DNA of 64,000 nucleotides, taken from assembly GCA_049514215.1 (NCBI GenBank), contig JBEKVI010000018.1:1-64000 (forward strand), written 5' to 3'. The notes below the pieces were generated by a model. The model saw nothing but the letters and a program-made list of their open reading frames with translations. It searched no databases and had not been told where the DNA came from. Positions within the stretch are counted from its first letter, which is position 1. Each line of letters opens with the position of its first letter. Positions 16,265 to 24,527 of this stretch are shown here, piece after piece. Position numbers and translations under genes: made by a program. The stretch is from BOG-994 sp049514215. GTDB lineage: Bacteria > Pseudomonadota > Gammaproteobacteria > Burkholderiales > Burkholderiaceae_D.

Positions 16265-18175
16265 TCACTTAGGCTTGTAGAAGCCGTCATCTTCCGTCTG
16301 ATCACCCTCCTTGGGAGTTACGCAGACAAAATTGGCCGCATCGCCCGTCGCACCACTCCCTTTGTAGCGCGACTGTTGGGGGTAAGGGCAAAGTGGTCTT
16401 GTGCCGCCAGTGGGAAAGTTTTGGGCGACGCGCGGGTCGAACAATCCACCGCTTGGAAACGGCGAGGCCGTGTTGAGATTGGCCGCAACAATCCGCTCGG
16501 GTGCTTTGCCCGCCTCCACCCAATCGGTGATCGCTGTTAGCGCGTTTGTGGCGAAGCTGTTTGTGGCCGGACCACCGCCGCAGTGAGCCATGTTCGGAAT
16601 CATGAATAGACGGGCGAAGTTGGCCGCTTTTTGATCGTTGGCCTGATTCAGCGCGTTATACCAATTCACGATATCAACGCCCGAGAAGATGCCGTCATTG
16701 ACCGCCGTATAGATGATGAGCTTTCCACCATGACGGACAAACGGGGTCAGATCGGTGTTGACAGCGGCCATGAACTCCATGGAACTCTCGCCGTAGCCGG
16801 GTGCCCGCTTGAAGATGCGTGCGGCGTTCTGGTCAAAGTCGTAGGCGAACATGTATGCCTCTTGACCATCAGTTCCTGCGACCGGCGTCACGTCGGGTGG
16901 GGTCATGAAGACCATCGGTAGCGCGCCTGCCCCGAGCGTGAGGTTTAACGCGTTGTTCGACAGAGGCCCGCTTGCCTGGATGCCCCCGACATTCCAAAGA
17001 GCGAATCCCGCGCCGAACGCGCTAGGCGGATCCCAGATCCCGGCATCCCAATACCAGTGCGAGTAGAGACGCTCGCCGCTTGATGTCTTGGGGCCCTCGT
17101 AGATCGCCTTGATGGCGGCGACCTGATCGGCCGTCAAGCACGTTCCAGCATGGGGCGTGCTGCCGTGCTTGCCTTTTGGGCTGCAGGTGAATTCACTCAG
17201 CGCAGGATAGACGCGCTCGCGCGTGCACGCAGGAAAATTATCGATGATCCCGTCGACCAGCCCGTCGAGTCTGTCGCACGCGCTTAGGATCGCTGCAGAA
17301 GCTACCTCAAGATCCTGGGGTTGCAAAGTGTCCGGAATGTAGGGCTGGTTGTTGACGTCGTAGCGCGTGGCCAGTTTCGCCAGAACCTGCTCGTTCCAGG
17401 CCTCGGCCAGCGCCGCCCGGGGCAGATCGAATCCAGGATCGCCGGAAATGACGCCATCAAACATATCGGGATGTGTCTGCAGGGCCTTCATGCCGTCTCG
17501 GCCCCCGTTAGAACAACCCGAAAGATAGGAATAGGCGGGCTCGCGATGATAGTACTGGGCGATGATGCGTTTGGCGACCGATGTGGTCGCCGCGATCCCG
17601 TTGTAGCCGTAGTCGATGCGGGATTGCTCGTCTAAGCCGAAATGCTGCGCACCGCCCGCGTTGGCATCATCGTCGCTCCAGTTCAGCGGCGGCGCCGGTA
17701 CATCCTGATGTCCACCGTCGTTTGAAGCGACCGCCCAACCCGTACCGAGTTCGATCCCTGCCGTCCCAACCGCGGGACTGAGACTGCCGTCCGTGCCACC
17801 GCCGCCTTGCATCTCGAAGCGCCCGACCCATGCGTCGGGCAGATTCACCTGAAACCCGATCCCATAGGTGAAGTGATCTGGATCCTGGGCGCTCACGCGT
17901 TTATTGATCACACCCGTGACGCTGCAATAGGCCGAAACGGTGGCCGTCGCCGGAACCTCTTGCACACTCAGGATGAGCGTATTGGGGATCGCGAGATTGG
18001 AGAGACTCGCGCAACTCACAGCGGGCGGCGTCGCCCCCGCGGCCAGTGCCCTTAGCGGCAAGACGAGAGCCACGGCGAGCGCCGCAACGGTGGCGACAAT
18101 CCGTGCCATGCCCCGCAGCTGCTTCTCACCCATCGCGTTTGCGAACGCGCGCCGGCTCAATCTAGAAGTCTCCAT
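16265..18175 (-). CDS. Secreted tannase/feruloyl esterase family hydrolase (MHETase family)
   Basis: A 636-residue exported serine esterase. The start at 18175 is fixed by an AAGGAG site 6 bases upstream; another ATG at 18181 would touch that site. A signal sequence covers residues up to about 47 (ARIVATVAALAVALVLPLRALAAG). The family CS-D-HC arrangement is visible: the nucleophile in GCSNGG (Cys beside Ser) and MAHCGGGP (His beside Cys), with further cysteines for lid disulfides and a calcium-site-like region around ACDRLDGLVDGIIDNFPAC. The family cleaves ester bonds of gallate, ferulate or MHET; the actual substrate is unknown. It is preceded by a spacer containing a TetR-type palindrome. 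Confidence 0.93.
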   Translation of the reverse strand: METSRLSRRAFANAMGEKQLRGMARIVATVAALAVALVLPLRALAAGATPPAVSCASLSNLAIPNTLILSVQEVPATATVSAYCSVTGVINKRVSAQDPDHFTYGIGFQVNLPDAWVGRFEMQGGGGTDGSLSPAVGTAGIELGTGWAVASNDGGHQDVPAPPLNWSDDDANAGGAQHFGLDEQSRIDYGYNGIAATTSVAKRIIAQYYHREPAYSYLSGCSNGGRDGMKALQTHPDMFDGVISGDPGFDLPRAALAEAWNEQVLAKLATRYDVNNQPYIPDTLQPQDLEVASAAILSACDRLDGLVDGIIDNFPACTRERVYPALSEFTCSPKGKHGSTPHAGTCLTADQVAAIKAIYEGPKTSSGERLYSHWYWDAGIWDPPSAFGAGFALWNVGGIQASGPLSNNALNLTLGAGALPMVFMTPPDVTPVAGTDGQEAYMFAYDFDQNAARIFKRAPGYGESSMEFMAAVNTDLTPFVRHGGKLIIYTAVNDGIFSGVDIVNWYNALNQANDQKAANFARLFMIPNMAHCGGGPATNSFATNALTAITDWVEAGKAPERIVAANLNTASPFPSGGLFDPRVAQNFPTGGTRPLCPYPQQSRYKGSGATGDAANFVCVTPKEGDQTEDDGFYKPK

Positions 18176-18628
18176 TTCCATCTCCTTTTCTTATGTCGAG
18201 TGCTTCTTGCGTCTGGTTCAAGTCTCAACTTCTCGAACGTGCGAGCCCCAGGTAGATCGTGGGCTCAGCGCAGGAGGTTCAGTTTGTTCATCGTCGGTGC
18301 CAAGGCAACCGTAACTGCACAGTGTGCACGGACCGGGTGCCGGCGGGTTCGTGTCGTCGCCGGGCGGTCTTGTAGGGCTCCGGTCGTGGTCGTGCAACTC
18401 GCCGTTCGTGGCTCGTCCACCTTCCTGCCCCGCGCTCGAATACCCGAGCCGTCCTTCGCGCTCCGATCGGCGGCAACAGGCGATTCTTCCCAAATTAGTC
18501 GCTGGGATTAGCTTTGTCAAACAAATGTTTGAAAAGGTTTTTTGCGCGCCGCACAAGACTAGACGACTCCCAACGCCCTGCTCTGTCCTCGCAAGTCGAT
18601 CTCGCTGGACCGCATACAATGTATCGGT
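18176..18628. other. Intergenic region between esterase and methyltransferase
   Basis: About 450 bases separating two divergent genes. It contains a perfect palindrome listed separately and, around 18500–18540, an AT-richer patch that would suit a promoter. I see no gene in it; open frames on the minus strand there resemble nothing known. Confidence 0.4.
18517..18532. promoter_or_regulatory. Perfect palindrome TCAAACA-AA-TGTTTGA, probable TetR-type operator
   Basis: Seven-base arms separated by AA are perfectly complementary. The core CAAAC-N4-GTTTG fits the consensus described for PsrA-type TetR regulators of fatty-acid metabolism (G/CAAAC-N2-4-GTTTG/C). It lies about 340 bases upstream of the esterase start and about 100 bases upstream of the methyltransferase start. 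The sequence is certain; the binding protein is inference. Confidence 0.5.
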
Positions 18629-19297
18629 ATGAAGCAGACCGCCAGGGACCTCGAACAGCTCACCTCGCTGACCGTTGGGCACTATGACGCCAACGCTGAA
18701 GCGTTTTGGTCGGGTACGTTCGATCACGATGTCAGTCAGAACATCGCGGCGCTTCTAAAATACCTCGAGGCAAGACACCCGCTCGAGATTCTTGATTTCG
18801 GCTGCGGACCAGGCCGCGACCTGAAGACATTCAGCGAGCTCGGACATCACGCCACCGGCCTTGACGGTTCGATCCGACTGGCTCAAATGGCGCGTGCGCA
18901 TAGTGGGTGCGAGGTGCTGCAACAGGATTTTCTAAGCCTTGATCTACCGGTCGCAAAGTTCGACGGCGTGTTCGCTAACGCGACGCTCTTTCACGTGCCC
19001 AGTCAGGAGTTGCCACGCGTTCTTGCGGAGATCTACGACACCCTAAAGCCCGGCGGCGTGCTGTTTAGCTCGAACCCGCTTGGAGGGGGCGAAGAGGGAT
19101 GGAGTGCCGGCCGCTACGGAACCTTCCACGATCTCTCAGGCTGGCGCAGGTACTTGTCAGCCGCACAATTCGTCGAGCTGAGTCACTTTTATCGCCCAGC
19201 TGAGCTGCCGCCAGAGCAGCAGCGCTGGCTTGCGAGCGTCTGGCGTAAGCCTGAGGCGCGGCCAATCGCGCCGACAGTAACTCAGATCATCCGCTGA
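18629..19297 (+). CDS. Class I SAM-dependent methyltransferase
   Basis: A 222-residue cytoplasmic protein with a Rossmann methyltransferase fold: motif I ILDFGCGPGRDLKTF at about 53–67, the acidic SAM contact GLDGS, then QQDFLSLDLP and the post-motif FDGVFANATLFHVP, and LKPGGVLFSS. The acceptor substrate cannot be told. The ATG lacks a strong ribosome binding site. It is followed by a small membrane-protein gene on the same strand after 36 bases. Confidence 0.88.
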   Translation: MKQTARDLEQLTSLTVGHYDANAEAFWSGTFDHDVSQNIAALLKYLEARHPLEILDFGCGPGRDLKTFSELGHHATGLDGSIRLAQMARAHSGCEVLQQDFLSLDLPVAKFDGVFANATLFHVPSQELPRVLAEIYDTLKPGGVLFSSNPLGGGEEGWSAGRYGTFHDLSGWRRYLSAAQFVELSHFYRPAELPPEQQRWLASVWRKPEARPIAPTVTQIIR

Positions 19298-19333
19298 CAA
19301 AAAATCCAGTTCGCAAACGTCGGGGAGACACGA

Positions 19334-19774
19334 ATGAAAGCCCGAATTCTTTATCGAATCTCCTCTTTTTTTCTGCTTTTTTTTGCTATTGGCCATTGGC
19401 TGGGATTTCGTGATTCCGACCCTGCATGGGGCATCGACGATCTTCTTGCCTCAATGCGATCAATCCACTTTGTGGTCCAAGGATTTAGCCGTACCTATTG
19501 GGATATTTTTGTCGCGGCCGGCCTCTCGGTTGGCGTATTCTATCTATTCGCAGCGGTGCTGGCGTGGCAATTGAGTCGCCTCTCCGCCGAGTCCTGGGCG
19601 GTCATGCGCTTATCTGCATGGGCTCTTGTGGTTTGCTTTGCCGCCATCACGGTTGTGAGTATGAAATACCTTTTCATCCTCCCGATCGTATTCTCAGTCG
19701 TCATCACGCTCAGTTTGACCGCAGCAGCTTGGCTCTCAGGAAAAGCGCGCCAAGCGAAACCAAGCGTTCCTTGA
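19334..19774 (+). CDS. Four-helix integral membrane protein, function unknown
   Basis: A 146-residue protein that is mostly hydrophobic, with about four predicted helices (residues ~8–23, 58–80, 92–110, 112–135). A short extramembrane stretch after helix 1 contains FRDSDPAWGIDDLLASMRSIHFVVQGFSRTYWDIFVAAG, a pattern seen in small conserved membrane proteins (LIC_13387-like). A GGGGAGA site precedes the ATG. Its stop codon shares a base with the start of the next gene (TGATG), so it is coupled to the VOC protein. Confidence 0.82.
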   Translation: MKARILYRISSFFLLFFAIGHWLGFRDSDPAWGIDDLLASMRSIHFVVQGFSRTYWDIFVAAGLSVGVFYLFAAVLAWQLSRLSAESWAVMRLSAWALVVCFAAITVVSMKYLFILPIVFSVVITLSLTAAAWLSGKARQAKPSVP

Positions 19775-20229
19775 TGGAGGCAGAATTGGTCGAGATTCAG
19801 GAAGTCTATCCCTACTTACGAGTCCACAACGCGGCCGAGGCCATCGATTTCTATGCCCGGGCCTTTGGTGCTCAGGAGTTATTCCGATTGACCGAACCGA
19901 GCGGGCGCATCGGCCACGCCGAATTGAAGCTTGGACCCGCGACGGTCATGCTAGCCGATGAAAATCCTGACTTGGGAACCCGCGGGCCGCGCTCCCTTGG
20001 AGCAACGACATTCTCGATTCATCTACACGTGGGTAACGTCGACCAGGCATTCGCACAAGCGGTCGGTGCGGGAGCGATCGTCGTACGCCCTTTGCAAGAT
20101 CAGTTCTATGGCGAGCGTTCCGGTACGGTTCGTGACCCTTTCGGCCACGAATGGCTGCTCGGGGGGCATATTGAGACGGTGGCCCCCGAAGAAATGCAGC
20201 GCCGCTACACCGCTTTGTTTCAGAACTGA
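19774..20229 (+). CDS. VOC (glyoxalase/bleomycin-resistance-like) protein, PhnB type
   Basis: A 151-residue cytoplasmic protein of the vicinal oxygen chelate fold. The two beta-alpha-beta-beta-beta modules are clear: VYPYLRVHNAAEAIDFYARAFGAQELFRL with GHAELKLGPATVMLADE, then TTFSIHLHVGNVDQAFAQAVGAGAIVVRPLQDQFYGERSGTVRDPFGHEWLLGGHIE. The latter half has the RDPFGHEW motif of the PhnB/YnfA-like branch. The start overlaps the stop of the membrane-protein gene by one base; longer in-frame starts run through that gene and are rejected. Substrate unknown. Confidence 0.9.
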   Translation: MEAELVEIQEVYPYLRVHNAAEAIDFYARAFGAQELFRLTEPSGRIGHAELKLGPATVMLADENPDLGTRGPRSLGATTFSIHLHVGNVDQAFAQAVGAGAIVVRPLQDQFYGERSGTVRDPFGHEWLLGGHIETVAPEEMQRRYTALFQN

Positions 20230-20290
20230 CACGTCACTAGCATCACTGCTTGGCGCGATTTGGCGAGCACAGTGAAATGGGAAAGCGGTC

Positions 20291-20869
20291 TCACGTCTTG
20301 TCATGGCGCGCGGGCACTCTTCGCGCGACGACCCAATGGTTCCTGCCCACTTGGCAGACTCTCTCGAATCCGTATCGCTCGAAAAGCGATACGGCAGAGT
20401 TATGGAGGAAGGAAGACGACACCTTGCGATCCTGGACGTCCTCCGGATAACTCTCAACCCGGCCACCACCCAAGCGTGCGATTTCATCCAAGGCACCGAC
20501 AAGGGCTGCCTCAGCGACCCCCTGACCGCGATGATTTCGGTCGACGAAAAAGCAAGTGATTCTCCAGTCCGCAGGTTCAATGCACGCCGCGCTGTAGGCG
20601 CGCAGGTGCTTGATCCTTGGGAGTTCATCGGGCGAACCGAACTGGCACCAGCCGATGCAGTTCTCGCCTTGAAACACCAGGCTCGCGTGGGTCGTTCCTT
20701 CACGTACGCGGCACTCCTTCCTCGTGCGACGGTCAGGGCCTCGTATCTTTCCCTCCGGATGAAATGCCAGGCACCAGCAGCCACCCCAGACGCCGTTGTG
20801 GCGCTCAACGAGTCCGGCAAAGGCCGGCCAGGTGGTGACATCGAGCGGCTTGGTCGCAAATGCTGACAC
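20291..20869 (-). CDS. GNAT-family N-acetyltransferase
   Basis: A 192-residue protein with the GNAT acetyl-CoA site: WRITCFFVDRNHRGQGVAEAALVGAL (RxxGxG/A pattern, about 102–127) and a C-terminal SVSLFERYGFERV-type motif (AVSLFERYGFERVCQVG). The N-terminal half is rich in tryptophan and cysteine (VWGGCWCLAF). Acceptor substrate is unknown. Its ATG lies 3 bases after the stop of the upstream winged-helix gene, so the two are an operon. Confidence 0.88.
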   Translation of the reverse strand: MSAFATKPLDVTTWPAFAGLVERHNGVWGGCWCLAFHPEGKIRGPDRRTRKECRVREGTTHASLVFQGENCIGWCQFGSPDELPRIKHLRAYSAACIEPADWRITCFFVDRNHRGQGVAEAALVGALDEIARLGGGRVESYPEDVQDRKVSSSFLHNSAVSLFERYGFERVCQVGRNHWVVARRVPARHDKT

Positions 20870-20872
20870 ACT

Positions 20873-21946
20873 TCACCTCCAGACAAGCGCGATCTGCCGG
20901 GTCAGACCCGGCACAGGCAGCGATAGTGCTTCCGCCTCCACGGCCTCTCGCTCCAAAGGGGAAGGTTTGCGCCAGAACTCGAGCGCAACTTCACCCCCCG
21001 ATCGGCGCCAAATGCCGACGATTTCGCCATTCAGCAGTATCGCACCGGGCCACACGCGCGACGTCCAAAGTCGGGCCTGTTGCTTGGCATCGGGAACCAG
21101 CAGATCCCGATCGGCGCCCCAGAGTAGGTAATAGGTGTCGCCACTAGGAAGGAGCCGCGCGCGAGCTACAGGTGTCGAAGCGGATCGAAACCGCACCTCG
21201 TCATCGGCGAGGATCCAGGCGTCACCGATCGGCGTGCCCACCGCGACCAGCTCGCTCCTACCCAGTGCCTCAAACGCTGCGCGTGCGTGGGGGGGCCGAA
21301 CTCCGGCCCAGGCAGCGAACGACGCTGGCGTTGCCGGACCGAAGATGTGGAGGTAGCGACGCGCCAGTTCCAGGCGCGCGCGCCGCGGGTCCATGCTCGG
21401 GGCCGGCGCGCTCCAGACGACGGGTTGGTGCGCAGCCTCCCAGCGCAGGAGGATCCGACCCGTGGGAGCGCCGTAGCGGAGGCTGTTGGGCTGCACGCCC
21501 ATCTCGCGGCCGGCCTGGCCAAATGGCAATCGCCGTCCCTGCAGGAAGGCTTCGAGTCGGGAGGCTATCGCCTCGGCCCTCTTGCGGCCGCGATCGTCCT
21601 CTGGCAACCGTCCCAGGGAGAACACGGCGAGGTCCGGTGCGGCTACGACGTACGCGCTAAAGCGCGGACCCCAGATCTGAACGAAGCACTCATGCTCCCA
21701 ACTCGTCGACACGGTCCCTTTGACGCGCGCATGGATCGATAGGAGTGCGGCACGCGGCATGGAATCTTGCAACCCGGCCCACGCCGCCCGGCGAAGCGAC
21801 TTGCGCCCCTTGGGCAGGCGTTCGTCAAGCGATCCGACGCGTCGCCTAAATCCGAGGATCTGTGAACGGGAAAGCAACAGGCGGGACTGTGCCACCAGAC
21901 AACTCGCATTTTTGTCGAAGATTTCGATACGTCCCCTGCTTGTCAT
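20873..21946 (-). CDS. Winged-helix DNA-binding domain protein (HTH_42/AlkX-like)
   Basis: A 357-residue protein of the family that includes the glycosylase-like AlkX/YcaQ and many uncharacterised winged-helix proteins (PF06224). Indicators are FRRRVGSLDERLP near residue 33–45, LARRYLHIFGPATPASFAAWAGV at about 191–213, and LPSGDTYYLLWGADRDLLVPD followed by WPGAILLNGEIVGIWRRSG in the C-terminal half. Some members of this family repair DNA crosslinks or alkylation, but the catalytic Gln-x-Gln motif of AlkX is not obvious here. It is followed after 3 bases by the GNAT gene. Confidence 0.8.
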   Translation of the reverse strand: MTSRGRIEIFDKNASCLVAQSRLLLSRSQILGFRRRVGSLDERLPKGRKSLRRAAWAGLQDSMPRAALLSIHARVKGTVSTSWEHECFVQIWGPRFSAYVVAAPDLAVFSLGRLPEDDRGRKRAEAIASRLEAFLQGRRLPFGQAGREMGVQPNSLRYGAPTGRILLRWEAAHQPVVWSAPAPSMDPRRARLELARRYLHIFGPATPASFAAWAGVRPPHARAAFEALGRSELVAVGTPIGDAWILADDEVRFRSASTPVARARLLPSGDTYYLLWGADRDLLVPDAKQQARLWTSRVWPGAILLNGEIVGIWRRSGGEVALEFWRKPSPLEREAVEAEALSLPVPGLTRQIALVWR

Positions 21947-21994
21947 CGGCTCGATACGACAGCACCAGGGCGACTTCCTTGGGCCATACCCGGG

Positions 21995-22672
21995 TCAAAC
22001 CATGTGAGCAATCCAGTCCTTCATCGCGCCGAGGATCTCGGTCAGGACATCGGCGTCAGTGCGTCCCGACCGGACCAACACATGAAACGAGTGGTCAGCA
22101 CCTGCTATCGGAACAAGATTGGCTTTGCTTGAAAGACCGCTCACGACTGCGTCCATTCGATCGATCTCTGCCATTTTGTCGCGAGTGCCCTGTACAAAGA
22201 GCATCGGGATGTCGACATCACGTAAGTGATCGGCTCGCTCATTCGAGGGTTTTCCAGGCTGATGAAGCGGAAAGCCCAGAAATACGAGGCCCCTTAACAG
22301 GGCCATCGGCTGCAAAGCTTGCGCACCCGAAGTCATTCTTCCGCCGAAGGACTTCCCGCCAGCAAAAAGAGGAAGATCAGGAAAAAGTGCGGAGGCTGCA
22401 GCGACCGCGGCTCGGACGGTCCGATGCGCCACGGCTGCACTATCGGGCCTTCCCAATCCTCGTTCCATAAACGGGAACTGGAAGCGCAGAGTCGCTATAT
22501 CCCGTTCGCTAAGGCCGTCGGAGACATCGCACATGAATCGATGCTCCATCCCGGCGCCTGCGCCATGGGCAAGGACTAGACAGGCCGTTGGCTGACGCGA
22601 CGATTGCGCAAGCGCGCTTACCGTCGTCTGACCATCGACCTCGATAGGCAGTCGTCGAATCGCCGATACCAT
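21995..22672 (-). CDS. Alpha/beta hydrolase, KANL3/Tex30 family
   Basis: A 225-residue cytoplasmic hydrolase. VLAHGAGAGMEHRF (about 33–46) forms the oxyanion loop, GKSFGGRM holds the nucleophile serine, MLFVQGTRDKM carries the acidic residue, and GADHSFHV the catalytic histidine. Length and motif spacing fit the bacterial branch of KANL3/Tex30. The substrate is unknown. It ends about 50 bases before the start of the winged-helix gene on the same strand and could head the same transcript. Confidence 0.87.
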   Translation of the reverse strand: MVSAIRRLPIEVDGQTTVSALAQSSRQPTACLVLAHGAGAGMEHRFMCDVSDGLSERDIATLRFQFPFMERGLGRPDSAAVAHRTVRAAVAAASALFPDLPLFAGGKSFGGRMTSGAQALQPMALLRGLVFLGFPLHQPGKPSNERADHLRDVDIPMLFVQGTRDKMAEIDRMDAVVSGLSSKANLVPIAGADHSFHVLVRSGRTDADVLTEILGAMKDWIAHMV

Positions 22673-22923
22673 TTCGATGCTCGAAGCTCCAGCGCAAGAG
22701 CCGGTTCGCGCGTCACCTTTGCAGTAATGGAGAATACAAGGGAGGCAGTGCAGGAATGAAAAGCCAGCCTGCCGGCGACGCGATCTAGGTCACGATTTTA
22801 CGCGCCATAGCGCGCCGCGCCAATTCGGCCTCGGCGCGGCGCCTTCACTAGCCCAAGAATCAATCGCCCCGATCGAGGACCCAAGACGATCTGATCCGCC
22901 GTTAGGGACAAATCCTGTGCCTT

Positions 22924-23421
22924 CTACGCAGCGGCCATGCTCAGAAGCGGCTCGTGGACTGCGGAATTCTGCCGCGGCAGGAGGGCCTTTAACATCGCAA
23001 CGGGCAACTGCAACGCCTGAGCCAATTCCACGATACCCACCATGTCGCCAAAGGTGTGGGAGCCATTGTCCTCGACGCGCGCCTCATACGCTGCAAACTT
23101 ATAGAAGGGCGTGTCTGGATAGCCCTGTGGCCACACGGACCAGAAACGCATCCGTTCCAGACCGCGAGCATAAGGGAGATGTTCGACGACTGCCTTAATC
23201 ACCGCCTCGAGATTGTCGTCGACCGAGACTTCGGTCTCCGGCAGCGCCCAGACTAGGGCATGGGGAGCGGCCTCGGACGTCTCGTGCGGCATCAGCACCA
23301 CCAAATCATAGTAATCGTGGGCCCGGTTGTAGATGTTCTGCGTCGCCATGTGCGAAAGCTGGCATACGATGAAATCCCCCATGCGGCAAACGAGGGTCGG
23401 ACGGTTCGGCGTGTCGGTCAT
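22924..23421 (-). CDS. Conserved-looking protein of unknown function
   Basis: A 165-residue soluble protein. The ATG at 23421 is supported by an AGGAG site six bases upstream; a longer frame to 23598 is not supported. Visible features are a central segment YYDLVVLMPHETSEAAPHALVWALPETEVSVDDNLEAVIKAVVEHLPYARGLERMRFWSVWPQGYPDTPFYKF and a leucine-rich C-terminal helix. There is no signal peptide and I recognise no catalytic motif. It stands alone. Confidence 0.6.
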   Translation of the reverse strand: MTDTPNRPTLVCRMGDFIVCQLSHMATQNIYNRAHDYYDLVVLMPHETSEAAPHALVWALPETEVSVDDNLEAVIKAVVEHLPYARGLERMRFWSVWPQGYPDTPFYKFAAYEARVEDNGSHTFGDMVGIVELAQALQLPVAMLKALLPRQNSAVHEPLLSMAAA

Positions 23422-23933
23422 ATTGGACTCCTGGGAACTGGGGATCATGCGATGCGCTTGATTCAACGGTAGCGCCCACTCCAATCGGAGTGGAGAGATT
23501 TCGGTGAAAAGCCTAGACAGTGATGGGTGTGTGCAACAGGAAGTCCTGAGACCCTGTCGTAGTTTTGCGATGAAACTGTCAATTTTGACAATATTCAAAG
23601 AGGGGTGCTCGGCAACGCGCCCGACTCCCGTCGATCATTCGCTATCCGCGATATCCCACGCTTCGCACTCGCGGAGGGCGAGCCGCTCATCGCAGACGTG
23701 GAAGCAGAGTACAACCCACGGCGGCGAGGACGCCTAACACGGCGAGGTCACCGAAGCAGCGGCAAAACATGGGTCCCCAATCGACCTACGAGGGTTAGGT
23801 GATAATCTTACTTTTGACCATCAAGTCGACGTTGCGGCTGCCTAGCTAAATCGGAGTCGGTTTCGACTGGAATGGATCGGCGACGCACAACTTGCGCGAG
23901 TCACGATCGATGACACCCAGATTCCGATCTCCC
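23422..23933. other. Gap upstream of VOC pseudogene
   Basis: About 510 bases with promoters of the unknown gene (minus strand) at its left end and nothing recognisable further on. The right end leads into the pseudogene. Confidence 0.3.
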
Positions 23934-24308
23934 ATGATCAATCTCTAATCGCGAGACGTCCCCAAGTCCAAGGCGTTCTACGAGGCAATCGGCTTTCGGG
24001 AGACCTTTCGCGTTCCAGAAACGGGAACGCCGGATCATATCGAACTCGAGCTGGATAACTTCGCCATCGGGATCGCATCGGTCGAGGCGGCCAGACGGGA
24101 CCACGGGCTCGCACCAGAGGGTCAGGGACGGTGGATCGAACTCGTCTTGTGGAGCGACGACACCGATGCGGACGTGGCGCGCATGATCGCCCTGGGAGCC
24201 CCCCTCCTCTCTGCCGCTCATGATTTTCTCGGGGGAAGATTGCGTCTTGCGTGGATCGCGGATCCCGACGGCAATCCGATTCAGATCGCGCAGCGCAAGG
24301 CCAGCTAG
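23934..24308 (+). pseudogene. VOC/glyoxalase family gene interrupted by an early TAA codon
   Basis: Reading from the ATG at 23934 gives MINL, a TAA stop at 23946–23948, then without any frame change SRDVPKSKAFYEAIGF and on to IADPDGNPIQIAQRKAS before TAG at 24306. In related VOC proteins the stop position is normally tyrosine or another residue in the first beta strand (MxxLYxRDVxxxxAFYEAIGF). A single base change from TAT or TAC would restore a 124-residue protein. No alternative start lies between the TAA and the middle of the domain. So either the gene is recently dead or this is a sequencing error. Conservation of the rest argues the event is recent. Confidence 0.75.
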
Positions 24309-24527
24309 CGGTGATCCCGCTGGAGCGACGGTGGCACGAGGGCGCCCCTTGACGAGGCTCGCCCGGAACGCCCTAGGCCGCCGGTCGCGACTCGCCCTCT
24401 TCGAACCCAACCAATCGGCCGATGGTAAGCTAGAAAGAGCGTGGCCGAAGACAGTCAGAAGGTTTCCTGCTGCCGGGCCTGCGCGCAATGTGAGAACACG
24501 CGCACCTGAAAACTCTCGTTGAATTCG

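Noticed and set aside
23901..24488. 195-codon minus-strand frame covering the VOC pseudogene
   Set aside because: It is a mirror of conserved plus-strand VOC codons and shows no protein-like features of its own.
24220..24522. Plus-strand open frame overlapping the 3' end of the VOC pseudogene
   Set aside because: It is in a different frame from the pseudogene, has no similarity and no ribosome binding site.
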